From: Deltaproteobacteria bacterium RIFCSPLOWO2_02_FULL_50_16
Lineage (GTDB): Bacteria; UBA10199; 2-02-FULL-50-16
DNA: 36,592 nucleotides
Assembly (NCBI GenBank): GCA_001798715.1
Contig: MGSF01000002.1
Span: 1-36,592 of the forward strand
Direction of reading: 5' to 3'
This document shows positions 1 to 8,559 of the stretch, piece after piece. Made by a program: the position numbers and the translations under genes. Numbering within the stretch: position 1 is the first letter of the stretch; each line of letters starts with the position of its first letter. The notes below the pieces were generated by a model that saw only the letters and a list, made by a program, of their open reading frames with translations, was not told the DNA's origin and made no database searches.

Positions 1-139
1 CCAGGCTTGGGACGGCTAGAAAAATCAATGGCATAGAGGCAGTAAGGTGATTGATTTTTCTAAAGCCGCTCAAGAAAAGTTATTCCCCATTACTCCATTT
101 ATTGTTCAATATGGCTTTGCACTTAATTGACGACACGCC

Positions 140-1489
140 CTAATCAGCGGCAATAGTTTGAATGGCATAGGCCACCGTTTTGGACATGCTGATCCCCCCC
201 CAATAATTCCCCGCCAGCCGTACTGAAGGGTAGGAGGCCAGGGAATCCTTGATGGATTTTAGAATTTTCTCATAACCCAGTGTATATTGAGGGATGGCCT
301 TGGCATGGCGCCGCATTTGGATGATGTGGGGAGGATTTTTTAGTTGAAGAATATCTTTGATTTCATCACAGACAATTTTTTGGATGACAGCCTCATCCGC
401 CATGGCCCCATCGCGGTAATGAGCCCCGCCGACGTAAACGGTGAGATAATGAAAATCCTTGTCATGAAAGAGTGAGGGGAAGGTGCTGGAATTCCATAGG
501 GCCCCCAAAATTTTCCTCTTTTCAAGGGAGGGAAGAAGGATCCCAAAACCATCGAAGGAAAATGACTCTTGACGGGACACCTTCAGATGTACCGTGACAA
601 CCGGGGCATAATCAATCTTTTCTAAAAGGCGCGATGCCTCGGGAAGGGATCTTTGAAGGATCTTGGCGGTCACATAGGCCGGGGTTGTGAGAAAGAGCCT
701 TTTGGTTTCATAGGCGGCCCTGTCCGTGATGACTTGGAGGGTGTCCCCACCAGGAATGATGTCTACGACCTTCTCCGAGAAGTGGATCTTGTCTGCCCCA
801 ATCTTTTCTAGGGCCCTGTGAAAAATAGACTCCAATCCATCTTTTAGTTGGTAAGATTGGGGAGAGGCCTTGGCCGTCTTTCTTTGGGCCATGAGATAGC
901 GGATAAGAGAGGTACTTTGCACCTCGGCCTCGGCCATGGTGGGAAAGGCCGATTTGAGGGATAAATTTTTGGCATCACCCGCAAAGATCCCGGAGACAAA
1001 GGGATCCGCAAAATAGTCGGCTATTTCATGGCCAAAATGACGGGCAAAAAAATCCCACACCGATTCGTCTTCTTTTTTCCCTTGAGGCACATAAAAAATC
1101 TCTGAGAGAAAGCGCAGACGCCCCTTGAATGAGAGGGCCTTTGTCGTCAACATTTCTGGGGGTTTGAGGGGGAGGCGCGTCATAACCCCGTTTTTAAGAA
1201 TATAGCGATTTTGGGCAGCAGGACTGGGTTTGAGTATCTCCGAATGCAGGTCGAGGACCTTGAGGAGATCTAAAATATCAGGGGGTTGATCGATAAAGGA
1301 ACTTGGTCCAAATTCAAAACAGGCCTCAGGGGTGAGCTGCGTCTCGACCTTGCCCCCCAATCGTGCGGTAGCCTCAAGGAGGCAAAAAGAATAAGATTTT
1401 TTCAAGAGGGAGACCGCTATCGTCATACCGGCAAGCCCGCCGCCCACGATCAGATGATCCAGCACGTCTTTATTTTTTAGAAGATTCAT
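140..1489 (-). CDS. hemY: Protoporphyrinogen oxidase, FAD-dependent (HemY/PPOX family)
   Basis: N-terminal dinucleotide-binding motif LIVGGGLAGMTIAVSLLKK...LEATARLGGKVET and C-terminal LAGNYWGGISMSKTVAYAIQTI typical of PPOX. ORF extends to 1531, but the ATG at 1489 (MNLLKNKDVLDHLIVGGG) preceded by GGAGAAG is the likelier start. Confidence 0.85.
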   Translation of the reverse strand: MNLLKNKDVLDHLIVGGGLAGMTIAVSLLKKSYSFCLLEATARLGGKVETQLTPEACFEFGPSSFIDQPPDILDLLKVLDLHSEILKPSPAAQNRYILKNGVMTRLPLKPPEMLTTKALSFKGRLRFLSEIFYVPQGKKEDESVWDFFARHFGHEIADYFADPFVSGIFAGDAKNLSLKSAFPTMAEAEVQSTSLIRYLMAQRKTAKASPQSYQLKDGLESIFHRALEKIGADKIHFSEKVVDIIPGGDTLQVITDRAAYETKRLFLTTPAYVTAKILQRSLPEASRLLEKIDYAPVVTVHLKVSRQESFSFDGFGILLPSLEKRKILGALWNSSTFPSLFHDKDFHYLTVYVGGAHYRDGAMADEAVIQKIVCDEIKDILQLKNPPHIIQMRRHAKAIPQYTLGYEKILKSIKDSLASYPSVRLAGNYWGGISMSKTVAYAIQTIAAD

Positions 1490-1549
1490 GCAATCTTCTC
1501 CATCTTCCCTACACCGGGATCTTGGTGTCAAATGTTTTCGTGGGGGGCT

Positions 1550-1903
1550 TTAGGATTTGGATTCTTCGATCAAATCGTGCACCAGGGTCTTGGGGAAAAA
1601 GAGGACCTCCACATCGGTTTTGGCCGTACACGTAGAACAATAGGGGGTTTCTTTAATAAGATGACACAGGCCAATGGTTTGACCCTTGGGGGTTGTCTCG
1701 TGGGGAAAGGTAACATTTCCCCGAGTGACTAAATAAAAACCATAGGGCATATGCCCCTCATAAAAAAGAACTTGTCCCTTCTTATATTGAAGCGTTTCTC
1801 CTTGGGGGACTAATTTGGAGATATGATCCCTTACTTGCTGACAGGTTGATATCTCCTCAGAACTATGTTGACAACAACAGTTGAGATGACTACACTTGAC
1901 CAT
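1550..1903 (-). CDS. Stand-alone Crp/Fnr-type cyclic-nucleotide-binding domain protein, Cys-rich N-terminus, no HTH
   Basis: 117 aa; KGQVLFYEGHMPYGFYLVTRGNVTF matches the cNMP-binding beta-roll signature; N-terminus MVKCSHLNCCCQHSSEEISTC; ORF ends before any HTH. Confidence 0.7.
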   Translation of the reverse strand: MVKCSHLNCCCQHSSEEISTCQQVRDHISKLVPQGETLQYKKGQVLFYEGHMPYGFYLVTRGNVTFPHETTPKGQTIGLCHLIKETPYCSTCTAKTDVEVLFFPKTLVHDLIEESKS

Positions 1904-1969
1904 TTTAAATAATCTACATGTTTGTTTTTTAAGGGAAATGAGGCGGATCAGCCTCTTGTCTGATTCTTA

Positions 1970-2215
1970 TCATAAAATTATCTGATGGACTTCACGGCTA
2001 TCATCGGATAAGTAGCTTCTTTGGCTTTTTAAGATAAAACCTCGAGCGGTCTTCCCTAAGAAATCACATGAAGTGATGAGATGGGCTGCCGCCTGTGGGT
2101 CAAATTGGAAACGATTTGGCCTCCCGACCCCGTCTTGGCAAGAGATCTCAGGATCCCCTTGCCGGATAGGGTGAATTGGAAAGAGGATGATGAACCTCCC
2201 CCTTCTCACCGACAC
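1970..2215 (-). CDS. Possible small hypothetical protein (uncertain)
   Basis: 81-aa ORF from a GTG start, partly antisense to the moaA start; the C-terminal part (FDPQAAAHLITSCDFLGKTARGFILKSQRSYLSDDSREVHQIIL) looks protein-like, but I recognise no family or good ribosome-binding site. Confidence 0.25.
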   Translation of the reverse strand: MSVRRGRFIILFPIHPIRQGDPEISCQDGVGRPNRFQFDPQAAAHLITSCDFLGKTARGFILKSQRSYLSDDSREVHQIIL

Positions 2216-3185
2216 CTTTGGGCGTACGCTCAGTTATCTTCGCATCTCAGTGACAGATCGCTGTAATTTTCGCTGTGTTTACTGCCTTCCGCCGGAGGGG
2301 ATCCCCCTCCTTCCTGGAAAAGACATCCTCTCCTTTGAGGAAATATTAAGGATTTCCAGTCTCTATTTAAAAATGGGGGGAGAGAGGATTCGTCTGACGG
2401 GGGGAGAGCCGCTTCTTCGGAGGAATATTGTCGATCTTGTGTCCGGGTTGTCCCGATTACCGGGGCTCAAAGATTTTTCCTTGACGACCAATGGATATTA
2501 TCTCGAAGATTTTGCAGGATCCCTGAAGGAGGCGGGATTGCAGCGTGTTAATATTAGTCTCGATAGCCTTTATCCCGACCGTCTGGCTCAACTCACCTCT
2601 TGTCGTGAATTCAAGAAAATCTGGCGAGGTATTGAAAAGGCCCTTGATATGGGTTTGCGGACTAAAATCAATGTCGTGGCCCTCAATGGTTTAAAGAAAG
2701 AGGAAATTATCGCCTTTGGTTGGATGGCCAAAAAATATCCCTTGGAGGTTCGGTTTATTGAATTTATGCCGCTGTGCGGGACGGGTTGGCATCCCGAATG
2801 GGTCCTTCCCCTTTATCGAGTAAAGGAGGTTGTTGAGAGGCATTTTTCGCTCAAGTCCCTTCCGCGCCGTCGTGAGGTGGCCGAATCCTATGAGATTCAA
2901 GATGGAAGGGGCAGGATTGGATTTATCGCCTCGATGACCGAACCCTTCTGTCACGATTGCTCTCGCCTGCGATTGACGTCGGACGGTAAACTCCGCCCCT
3001 GCCTTTTTTCTAATATCGAAGTGGATTTGAAAACTCAGATGCGCCGGGGGGCCACGGATGAGACATTAAAAGGATTGCTCTCCCGCGCCGTTTTTTTGAA
3101 ACCCATGGGTCATGGCATTGGAGATGTGCATCATTCCTCAGTAGATCCCCAGGCCTTGCCGAGCATCCGTTTTGTAGGAGGTTAA
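2187..3185 (+). CDS. moaA: GTP 3',8-cyclase MoaA (radical SAM)
   Basis: CNFRCVYCLP (CX3CX2C) radical SAM cluster, C-terminal FCHDCSRLRLTSDGKLRPC cluster and terminal GG. Confidence 0.95.
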   Translation: MMNLPLLTDTFGRTLSYLRISVTDRCNFRCVYCLPPEGIPLLPGKDILSFEEILRISSLYLKMGGERIRLTGGEPLLRRNIVDLVSGLSRLPGLKDFSLTTNGYYLEDFAGSLKEAGLQRVNISLDSLYPDRLAQLTSCREFKKIWRGIEKALDMGLRTKINVVALNGLKKEEIIAFGWMAKKYPLEVRFIEFMPLCGTGWHPEWVLPLYRVKEVVERHFSLKSLPRRREVAESYEIQDGRGRIGFIASMTEPFCHDCSRLRLTSDGKLRPCLFSNIEVDLKTQMRRGATDETLKGLLSRAVFLKPMGHGIGDVHHSSVDPQALPSIRFVGG

Positions 3186-3187
3186 AG

Positions 3188-4093
3188 ATGATTTCCACAG
3201 AAAATAAAATCATGACACTGAGAAGGGCCAAGGCCCAAGCCGTTCTGAGGGCCACGCCCCAGCTGATCGACATCCTCAAATCACGAAAGGGACCCAAGGG
3301 GGATGCCTTGGAGGTGGCCAAGACGGCAGGAATCCTCGGGGCCAAGAGGACATGGGAGATCATTCCCTATTGCCATCCCTTGCCCTTGGATCAGGTGACG
3401 ATTGATTATGAGATCCATGAAGACCGTGTTGTCATTATAGCCCAGGCGACGGCCGTTTGGAAAACGGGGATAGAAATGGAGGCCCTGGTGGCGGCCCAAA
3501 TCGCGGCCACCACTTTATTTGATATGCTCAAGCCCGTTGATAATAATATGGAGATAGGCGAGATCAAGATCTTGGAAAAAACGGGGGGAAAGTCTAGTTT
3601 TAAAGAAGAGCTTCCAAGGGATTTTAAGGTCGCTGTGATTGTGACCTCGGATGGGACCTTTCAGGGGATTCGCAGGGACAAATCGGGTCAGATCATCAGG
3701 GAAAAATTGGCGGGTTTTGGAATTGTTGATTGTGAATATCTGGTCCTGCCGGATGAGAAGGAAAAAATCAGACAGGCCCTGTTGGGCTTCTACGAGAAGA
3801 GATTTCATTTAGTCATCACGACAGGAGGGACGGGTCTGGGGCCAAGGGATGTCACTGTGGAGGCGACACAAGAGGTGATTGATCGGGTGGTTCCCGGGAT
3901 TATGGAGGCGGCGCGCTCTTTTGGACAACAGAGGACTCCGTATTCGATGCTTTCCCGGGGTCTGGCAGGTCTCAAGGGGCAAATGCTCATCGTCAACCTG
4001 CCGGGGTCTTCCAGGGGGGCCCAGGAATCCCTGGAGGCCATCTTTCCGGGGCTCTTGCATAGCTACAAAATGATGGCCGGTGGAGGTCATTAG
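3188..4093 (+). CDS. moaCB: Bifunctional MoaC-MoaB fusion: cyclic pyranopterin monophosphate synthase + molybdopterin adenylyltransferase-like domain
   Basis: N-terminal MoaC motifs (KGDALEVAKTAGILGAKRTWEIIPYCHPLPL, EMEALVAAQIAATTLFDMLK); C-terminal MoaB/MogA motifs (VVITTGGTGLGPRD-like VITTGGTGLGPRDVTVEAT, NLPGSSRGAQESL). Confidence 0.93.
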   Translation: MISTENKIMTLRRAKAQAVLRATPQLIDILKSRKGPKGDALEVAKTAGILGAKRTWEIIPYCHPLPLDQVTIDYEIHEDRVVIIAQATAVWKTGIEMEALVAAQIAATTLFDMLKPVDNNMEIGEIKILEKTGGKSSFKEELPRDFKVAVIVTSDGTFQGIRRDKSGQIIREKLAGFGIVDCEYLVLPDEKEKIRQALLGFYEKRFHLVITTGGTGLGPRDVTVEATQEVIDRVVPGIMEAARSFGQQRTPYSMLSRGLAGLKGQMLIVNLPGSSRGAQESLEAIFPGLLHSYKMMAGGGH

Positions 4094-4851
4094 TGGATGC
4101 GACCTTGTGGTCATTGACGCCCTTGTTTTTTTTGACCGCCCTCGTCTATTCCATGGCTGGTTTTGGCGGGGGATCGACTTATTTGGCCCTCTTGGCCCTT
4201 TTTGGCCTGCCTCATACGGTGATTCCGAAGATAGCCCTGATTTGTAATCTTGTTGTGGTGACGGGCAGTCTTTATTATTTCTCTAAGACAAGGCAATTGT
4301 CATTAAAACACGTCCTGCCTTTTGCCCTCACCTCCATCCCTTTTGCCTATGTGGGAGGATGGATACCCTTAAGTGAGGGGGTGTTTTTACTTATTTTGGG
4401 ATTTTCTTTGGGAATCGCCGGACTACGATTGCTGTTTTTGCAGAAAACTTTCCAGAGAAGTCATGAAATGGGCTGGAAATCTATTTGGGGAATAGGACTC
4501 TTCGTGGGGGCCCTCTTGGGATTTGTCTCGGGGCTCGTGGGGATTGGAGGCGGTATTTTTCTGTCGCCCCTCCTCTTTTTTTTGGGTTGGGGCAATGCCC
4601 GGCAGATCGCAGCCTCGTCTAGTTTTTTCATTTTTGTCAATTCCTTGGCGGGCCTTTGGGGTCACTGGGCCAAAGAAGGGCTTCTGATAGGGATTGAGGA
4701 TTTCATCCCTTTGATTCTGGCCGTTTTCCTGGGAGGGCAGATCGGGTGTCGTCTTAGTATGGATTGGATTTCGCTTAAAGGACTGCAAAAGGTGACGGCG
4801 GTGATTATACTCTTTGTCTCAATGAGGATCTTTTGGATGGCATTAATATGA
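4093..4851 (+). CDS. TSUP (TauE/SafE) family membrane transporter
   Basis: Hydrophobic, paired repeats GFGGGSTYLALLALFGLPH and GLVGIGGGIFLSPLLFFLGWGNARQIAASS. GTG start overlaps the moaCB TAG stop. Confidence 0.85.
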   Translation: MDATLWSLTPLFFLTALVYSMAGFGGGSTYLALLALFGLPHTVIPKIALICNLVVVTGSLYYFSKTRQLSLKHVLPFALTSIPFAYVGGWIPLSEGVFLLILGFSLGIAGLRLLFLQKTFQRSHEMGWKSIWGIGLFVGALLGFVSGLVGIGGGIFLSPLLFFLGWGNARQIAASSSFFIFVNSLAGLWGHWAKEGLLIGIEDFIPLILAVFLGGQIGCRLSMDWISLKGLQKVTAVIILFVSMRIFWMALI

Positions 4852-6074
4852 TTTCGGTACAAGAGGCCAAGGACATCTTGAGTCGGGAAATGAGGGTGGG
4901 GCCCAAGGACCCTGTCCCCTTGAGACAATCCTATGATCGTGTCTTGGCGGAAGATCTCTATGCCCCCTGGGATTCCCCCCCCTTTGCGTCATCTGCTATG
5001 GATGGATATGCCCTTCGTATTGAAGATGTTCACAATGTTTCCGAAGGGCGACCTGTTTTTTTAAAAGTTATTGACGTGCTTCCTGCCGGTGTCCAACCCT
5101 CAAAAAAAATAGGGGAGGGAGAGACGATCAGGATCATGACGGGGGCCATGATTCCCGAAGGGGCCACGGCCGTTGTGGCTCAAGAGGATGTGTCACAAGC
5201 CGAGGAGAATAAAATCAAGATTATCAGAAAAATTCTTGTCCAGTGCCATATTCGTCAACAGGGTGAAGAGCTAAAAAAGGGGGATTGTGCCTTGAGACGG
5301 GGGACCCACCTCAATGCCGGGACCTTGGGCTTTCTGGCCTCCTTGGGATTTCAAGAGATCCCCGTTTTTGCCTCACCCCGGGTTTCCGTTTTACCGACGG
5401 GGAGTGAGCTGATAACGGACCCCAAGGACTGGGCCCCCGGAAAGATCTTTGAGAGTAATTCATCCGCCCTGGAAGCGGCCCTCAAAGAGATCTTGATCGA
5501 GCCCAAGATCTATTCCCCTATTCCCGATGATGCCGATATTTTATTATCCCATCTAAAAACGGCCTTGACCGAGAGTCATTGCGTCATCCTCACGGGGGGT
5601 GTTTCAGTAGGGGTCTTTGATCTGGTCAAGGATCTGCTTTTAAAACTCGATGTCCAGTTGTTGTTTTGGAAGGTTTCTCAAAAACCCGGCAAGCCTCTTT
5701 ATTTTGGCCGTCGCGGCAATACATTTGTCTTTGGCCTACCGGGGAATCCGGCCGCCAGCCTGATTTGCTTTTATGAATACGTACGGCCTCTTCTATTAAG
5801 GTGGTTGGGTTACCAGGATGTCTTTTTGACGGAGGCCCGGGCGCGATTGACACAGCCCCTTTATAAAAAGGCAGGGCGGACCCACTTTATACGGGCCTTG
5901 GCGGTTCAGCGTGGGGATGATTTGTGGGTGGATCCGGTCGGGGGGCAGGATTCTCACCTGATGCAATCCTTTGCGGAGGCCAATTGTCTTATTGTGGTTC
6001 CTTCAGAAACAACGGAGTTGCATAGGGAAGAAAGGGTAATGATCCATTGGCTTCCCGCAAGGGGGATGATGTGA
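4848..6074 (+). CDS. moeA: Molybdopterin molybdenumtransferase MoeA
   Basis: PPFASSAMDGYALR, VLPTGSELI, LTGGVSVGVFD, VFGLPGNPAASLICFYEYVRP. ORF extends to 4833; the ATG at 4848 overlaps the upstream TGA. Confidence 0.93.
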   Translation: MISVQEAKDILSREMRVGPKDPVPLRQSYDRVLAEDLYAPWDSPPFASSAMDGYALRIEDVHNVSEGRPVFLKVIDVLPAGVQPSKKIGEGETIRIMTGAMIPEGATAVVAQEDVSQAEENKIKIIRKILVQCHIRQQGEELKKGDCALRRGTHLNAGTLGFLASLGFQEIPVFASPRVSVLPTGSELITDPKDWAPGKIFESNSSALEAALKEILIEPKIYSPIPDDADILLSHLKTALTESHCVILTGGVSVGVFDLVKDLLLKLDVQLLFWKVSQKPGKPLYFGRRGNTFVFGLPGNPAASLICFYEYVRPLLLRWLGYQDVFLTEARARLTQPLYKKAGRTHFIRALAVQRGDDLWVDPVGGQDSHLMQSFAEANCLIVVPSETTELHREERVMIHWLPARGMM

Positions 6075-6316
6075 ACATCTCTGTATTGCTTTTTGCGGGT
6101 CTTCGGGAACGCTTTCGTCGCTCAAAAATGGATATCGAGGTCCCCCCCGGCGCGACGGTAGCCGAAGTCTTTGGTTTTATTGCCCATGATCCGGAAGAGG
6201 CCAAGCAACTTTTGCGCTGCACCTTGTGCGCCGTCAATCAAAATCATGTTTCCAAGGATGTGGTTTTATCTGAAGGGGATGAGTTGGCCTTGATTCCTCC
6301 AGTTGCGGGGGGCTAA
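6071..6316 (+). CDS. moaD: Molybdopterin synthase sulfur carrier subunit MoaD
   Basis: Ubiquitin-like small protein ending LIPPVAGG; GTG start at 6071 overlaps the moeA stop (GTGA). Confidence 0.88.
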   Translation: MNISVLLFAGLRERFRRSKMDIEVPPGATVAEVFGFIAHDPEEAKQLLRCTLCAVNQNHVSKDVVLSEGDELALIPPVAGG

Positions 6317-6326
6317 AGAGTTTTTC

Positions 6327-6761
6327 ATGATGATTCACATTGCCATAACGCAAGAAGCCATCGATCTCAACCGTGAAATCTCTTCCTCATTTCATGGTTC
6401 CTGCTGTGGAGCCTATGCCTGGTTTGCGGGGGTCGTCCGAGAGGAAAATGAGGGGCAATCGGTTGTGGGGATCGACTATGAATGTTACGAGGCCATGGCC
6501 AAAAAGGAGTTGGACAAGATCTTTTCGGAGGCCCAGAAGGAATGGGGGATTCACGAAGGGCGCCTTATTCATCGGGTGGGTTATCTTAAAAAAGGGGAGG
6601 TGAGTTTATTTGTCGGCGTGACCTCACCCCACCGCAGGGAGGCCTTTTCTGCCCTACAGTATGTCATTGATGAACTCAAAAAACGTGTGCCCCTCTGGAA
6701 AAAGGAATATTACGAAGCCGGCCATCAGGAATGGATCTCTTGTCATCATGGTCATGGATAA
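6327..6761 (+). CDS. moaE: Molybdopterin synthase catalytic subunit MoaE
   Basis: GAYAWFAGVVRE, DYECYEAMAKKEL, VTSPHRREAFSALQYVIDELKKRVPLWKKE motifs. Confidence 0.92.
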   Translation: MMIHIAITQEAIDLNREISSSFHGSCCGAYAWFAGVVREENEGQSVVGIDYECYEAMAKKELDKIFSEAQKEWGIHEGRLIHRVGYLKKGEVSLFVGVTSPHRREAFSALQYVIDELKKRVPLWKKEYYEAGHQEWISCHHGHG

Positions 6762-7344
6762 AATCGCTGTTATTCTTGCCGGGGGAAAGAGCCAACGTTT
6801 TGGGGGAGACAAGGTTTTTGTCCCTTTTCGTGGAAAACCGATTATCAACGTTCTCATAGAAATTTTGTCCTCGGCCCATTTCGAGGTTGTCCTTTCGGGG
6901 TCCAAAGAGGGACTGTCGTCGTTGTCCCTCCCGGTGATTGAAGACCAAGATCCTTTTTTGGGACCTTTGGTTGCCCTTCAGGGGATTCTTTCCCACCTTG
7001 ACGACTCCAAAATACTTTTGACGGCGTGTGACATGCCTTTTCTGAAAAAAGAGATTATAACGCTCTTGTGGGATCGGGGACGGGATCAGGATGTCGCGAT
7101 CTTGACGGATCGAGACAGGCCCTGCCCCCTCCCCGGTGTTTATTCAAGGAAAATACTGCCGACCCTGCGACAATTGATAAAATCCGGACGGCGAGATTTA
7201 AAGTCCCTCTTAGACTCTAAGGCCACGGTGTCCCTCCTTCCCGAAGGGGATTGGAGAACGCTAGACTCCGAGGGGCAGTCCCTTTGGAATATCAATACCG
7301 TTGAAGATCTTCACAGGATAGAAAATCGCCTTCAGCGTCTTTGA
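6754..7344 (+). CDS. mobA: Molybdenum cofactor guanylyltransferase MobA
   Basis: VILAGGKSQRFGGDKVFVPFRGKPI nucleotidyltransferase motif, TACDMPFL, WNINTVEDL. ATG at 6754 overlaps the moaE end. Confidence 0.88.
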   Translation: MDKIAVILAGGKSQRFGGDKVFVPFRGKPIINVLIEILSSAHFEVVLSGSKEGLSSLSLPVIEDQDPFLGPLVALQGILSHLDDSKILLTACDMPFLKKEIITLLWDRGRDQDVAILTDRDRPCPLPGVYSRKILPTLRQLIKSGRRDLKSLLDSKATVSLLPEGDWRTLDSEGQSLWNINTVEDLHRIENRLQRL

Positions 7345-8021
7345 GGCCCCACGGGGGGATTGGGTCGTGGGGCGGGGGGACGTCCCCTTTTTAGAGGGGG
7401 TTTGGGTTTGTCAAAACCATAGTGGGTGACGGGCAGATTGCCATTTGAGTCCGTGACCTCGATCATGTAGCCCGTCTGATCTTCCCATCGTCTTAAGGCC
7501 CTTTCAATCAGGGGTTGGTTCATCGACCAGAGCATTTGATGTTCGCCCTCAAGGGTCTGGGAACTAAATAAGGTATAACCGATCGAAAAGGTCTGAAAAC
7601 CCGTCTCATCGGGCCCCCCCCAAATGATATAGCTCGTGGGTTCTTGAATGCGTATATGAACGGGATTGTCGGGATCATGGGCGGTGCGTAAGAAACCGAT
7701 GACGCCCAGATTGAGGCGAAACGTCCAGAGGGGTTCCTTGACCTTTTTCAAGATCAACATCAATTCATCTAGAAAGGTTTGTTGCTCCAGATTCTTTTTC
7801 TCAAAACGTTTGGAGGCGTTATAGGTGATGATTTCCAGATTGTCGGGGACCACGACCCCAAAAAAGGCCCTCAGGAAATTAAAGACCTGTTCAAAAAACC
7901 AGACATTATTTTCCTGGGAGGTCATGTGGGAGAAGTCCATGTGGGAATGAAATCCCCAGGAACCCACAATGGCCCCCTTGTCCGTGCATTCCGAAAAATA
8001 GTCGTCAAGACCCGTGAGCAT
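7332..8021 (-). CDS. Hypothetical protein with Pro/Arg-rich C-terminal tail
   Basis: 229-aa ORF, no recognised family; tail PKPPLKRGRPPAPRPNPPVGPQRR; 3' end overlaps mobA end. Confidence 0.55.
   Translation of the reverse strand: MLTGLDDYFSECTDKGAIVGSWGFHSHMDFSHMTSQENNVWFFEQVFNFLRAFFGVVVPDNLEIITYNASKRFEKKNLEQQTFLDELMLILKKVKEPLWTFRLNLGVIGFLRTAHDPDNPVHIRIQEPTSYIIWGGPDETGFQTFSIGYTLFSSQTLEGEHQMLWSMNQPLIERALRRWEDQTGYMIEVTDSNGNLPVTHYGFDKPKPPLKRGRPPAPRPNPPVGPQRR
7346..7373. terminator. Possible hairpin/terminator between convergent genes (inside the 3' end of the - strand ORF)
   Basis: GCCCCACG (7346-7353) and CGTGGGGC (7366-7373), perfect 8-bp stem just after the mobA stop; no clear T tract. Confidence 0.4.
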
Positions 8022-8109
8022 ATATTAAGGGACATATTAGACGATTTTGGGCCTCTTGTAAAACTTGTAAAATAAGTATAAAAGGAAGGGACTCATCAGG
8101 AGGTCCTCC

Positions 8110-8559
8110 ATGCGCGCCTATAATCTCAAAAAGATTGCGGCCCTGGCCAACAAGGATGTGTGCCATCAAAATTTTGGACTTCAGAGATTGCGAGGCAATA
8201 AGAAAAGATGTGTCGGTCAGATCGTTTTAAAACCCTGGCATGTCAATTTGGCCCACACCATTCACGGAGGGATCTTGTACAGTGCGATCGATACCGTGAT
8301 GGGGCTGGCGGCCGTGGCCCATCTTGCAGGTTCAGAGACGATTTTGGCCATGGATGTCAAAATTAATTATATCCGCCCCGCCTTTCTAAAAATGAAACGC
8401 CTTCAATGCTCGGCCCAATTGGTCAGCCGAACGGGCCGCTTTGCTGTTGTTGAAGGGGTTGTTTCTTCTCCAAAAAAGGAAATCTTGGCCAAGGCCATGG
8501 GGACCTATGCTATCTTACGTAGATCCCCTACGGAAAAGGCCTCGTGGCAGTGTTACTGA
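8110..8559 (+). CDS. PaaI-type hotdog-fold thioesterase
   Basis: AHTIHGGILYSAIDTVMGLAAVAHL...MDVKINYIRPA hotdog signature; AGGAGG upstream. Confidence 0.8.
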   Translation: MRAYNLKKIAALANKDVCHQNFGLQRLRGNKKRCVGQIVLKPWHVNLAHTIHGGILYSAIDTVMGLAAVAHLAGSETILAMDVKINYIRPAFLKMKRLQCSAQLVSRTGRFAVVEGVVSSPKKEILAKAMGTYAILRRSPTEKASWQCY

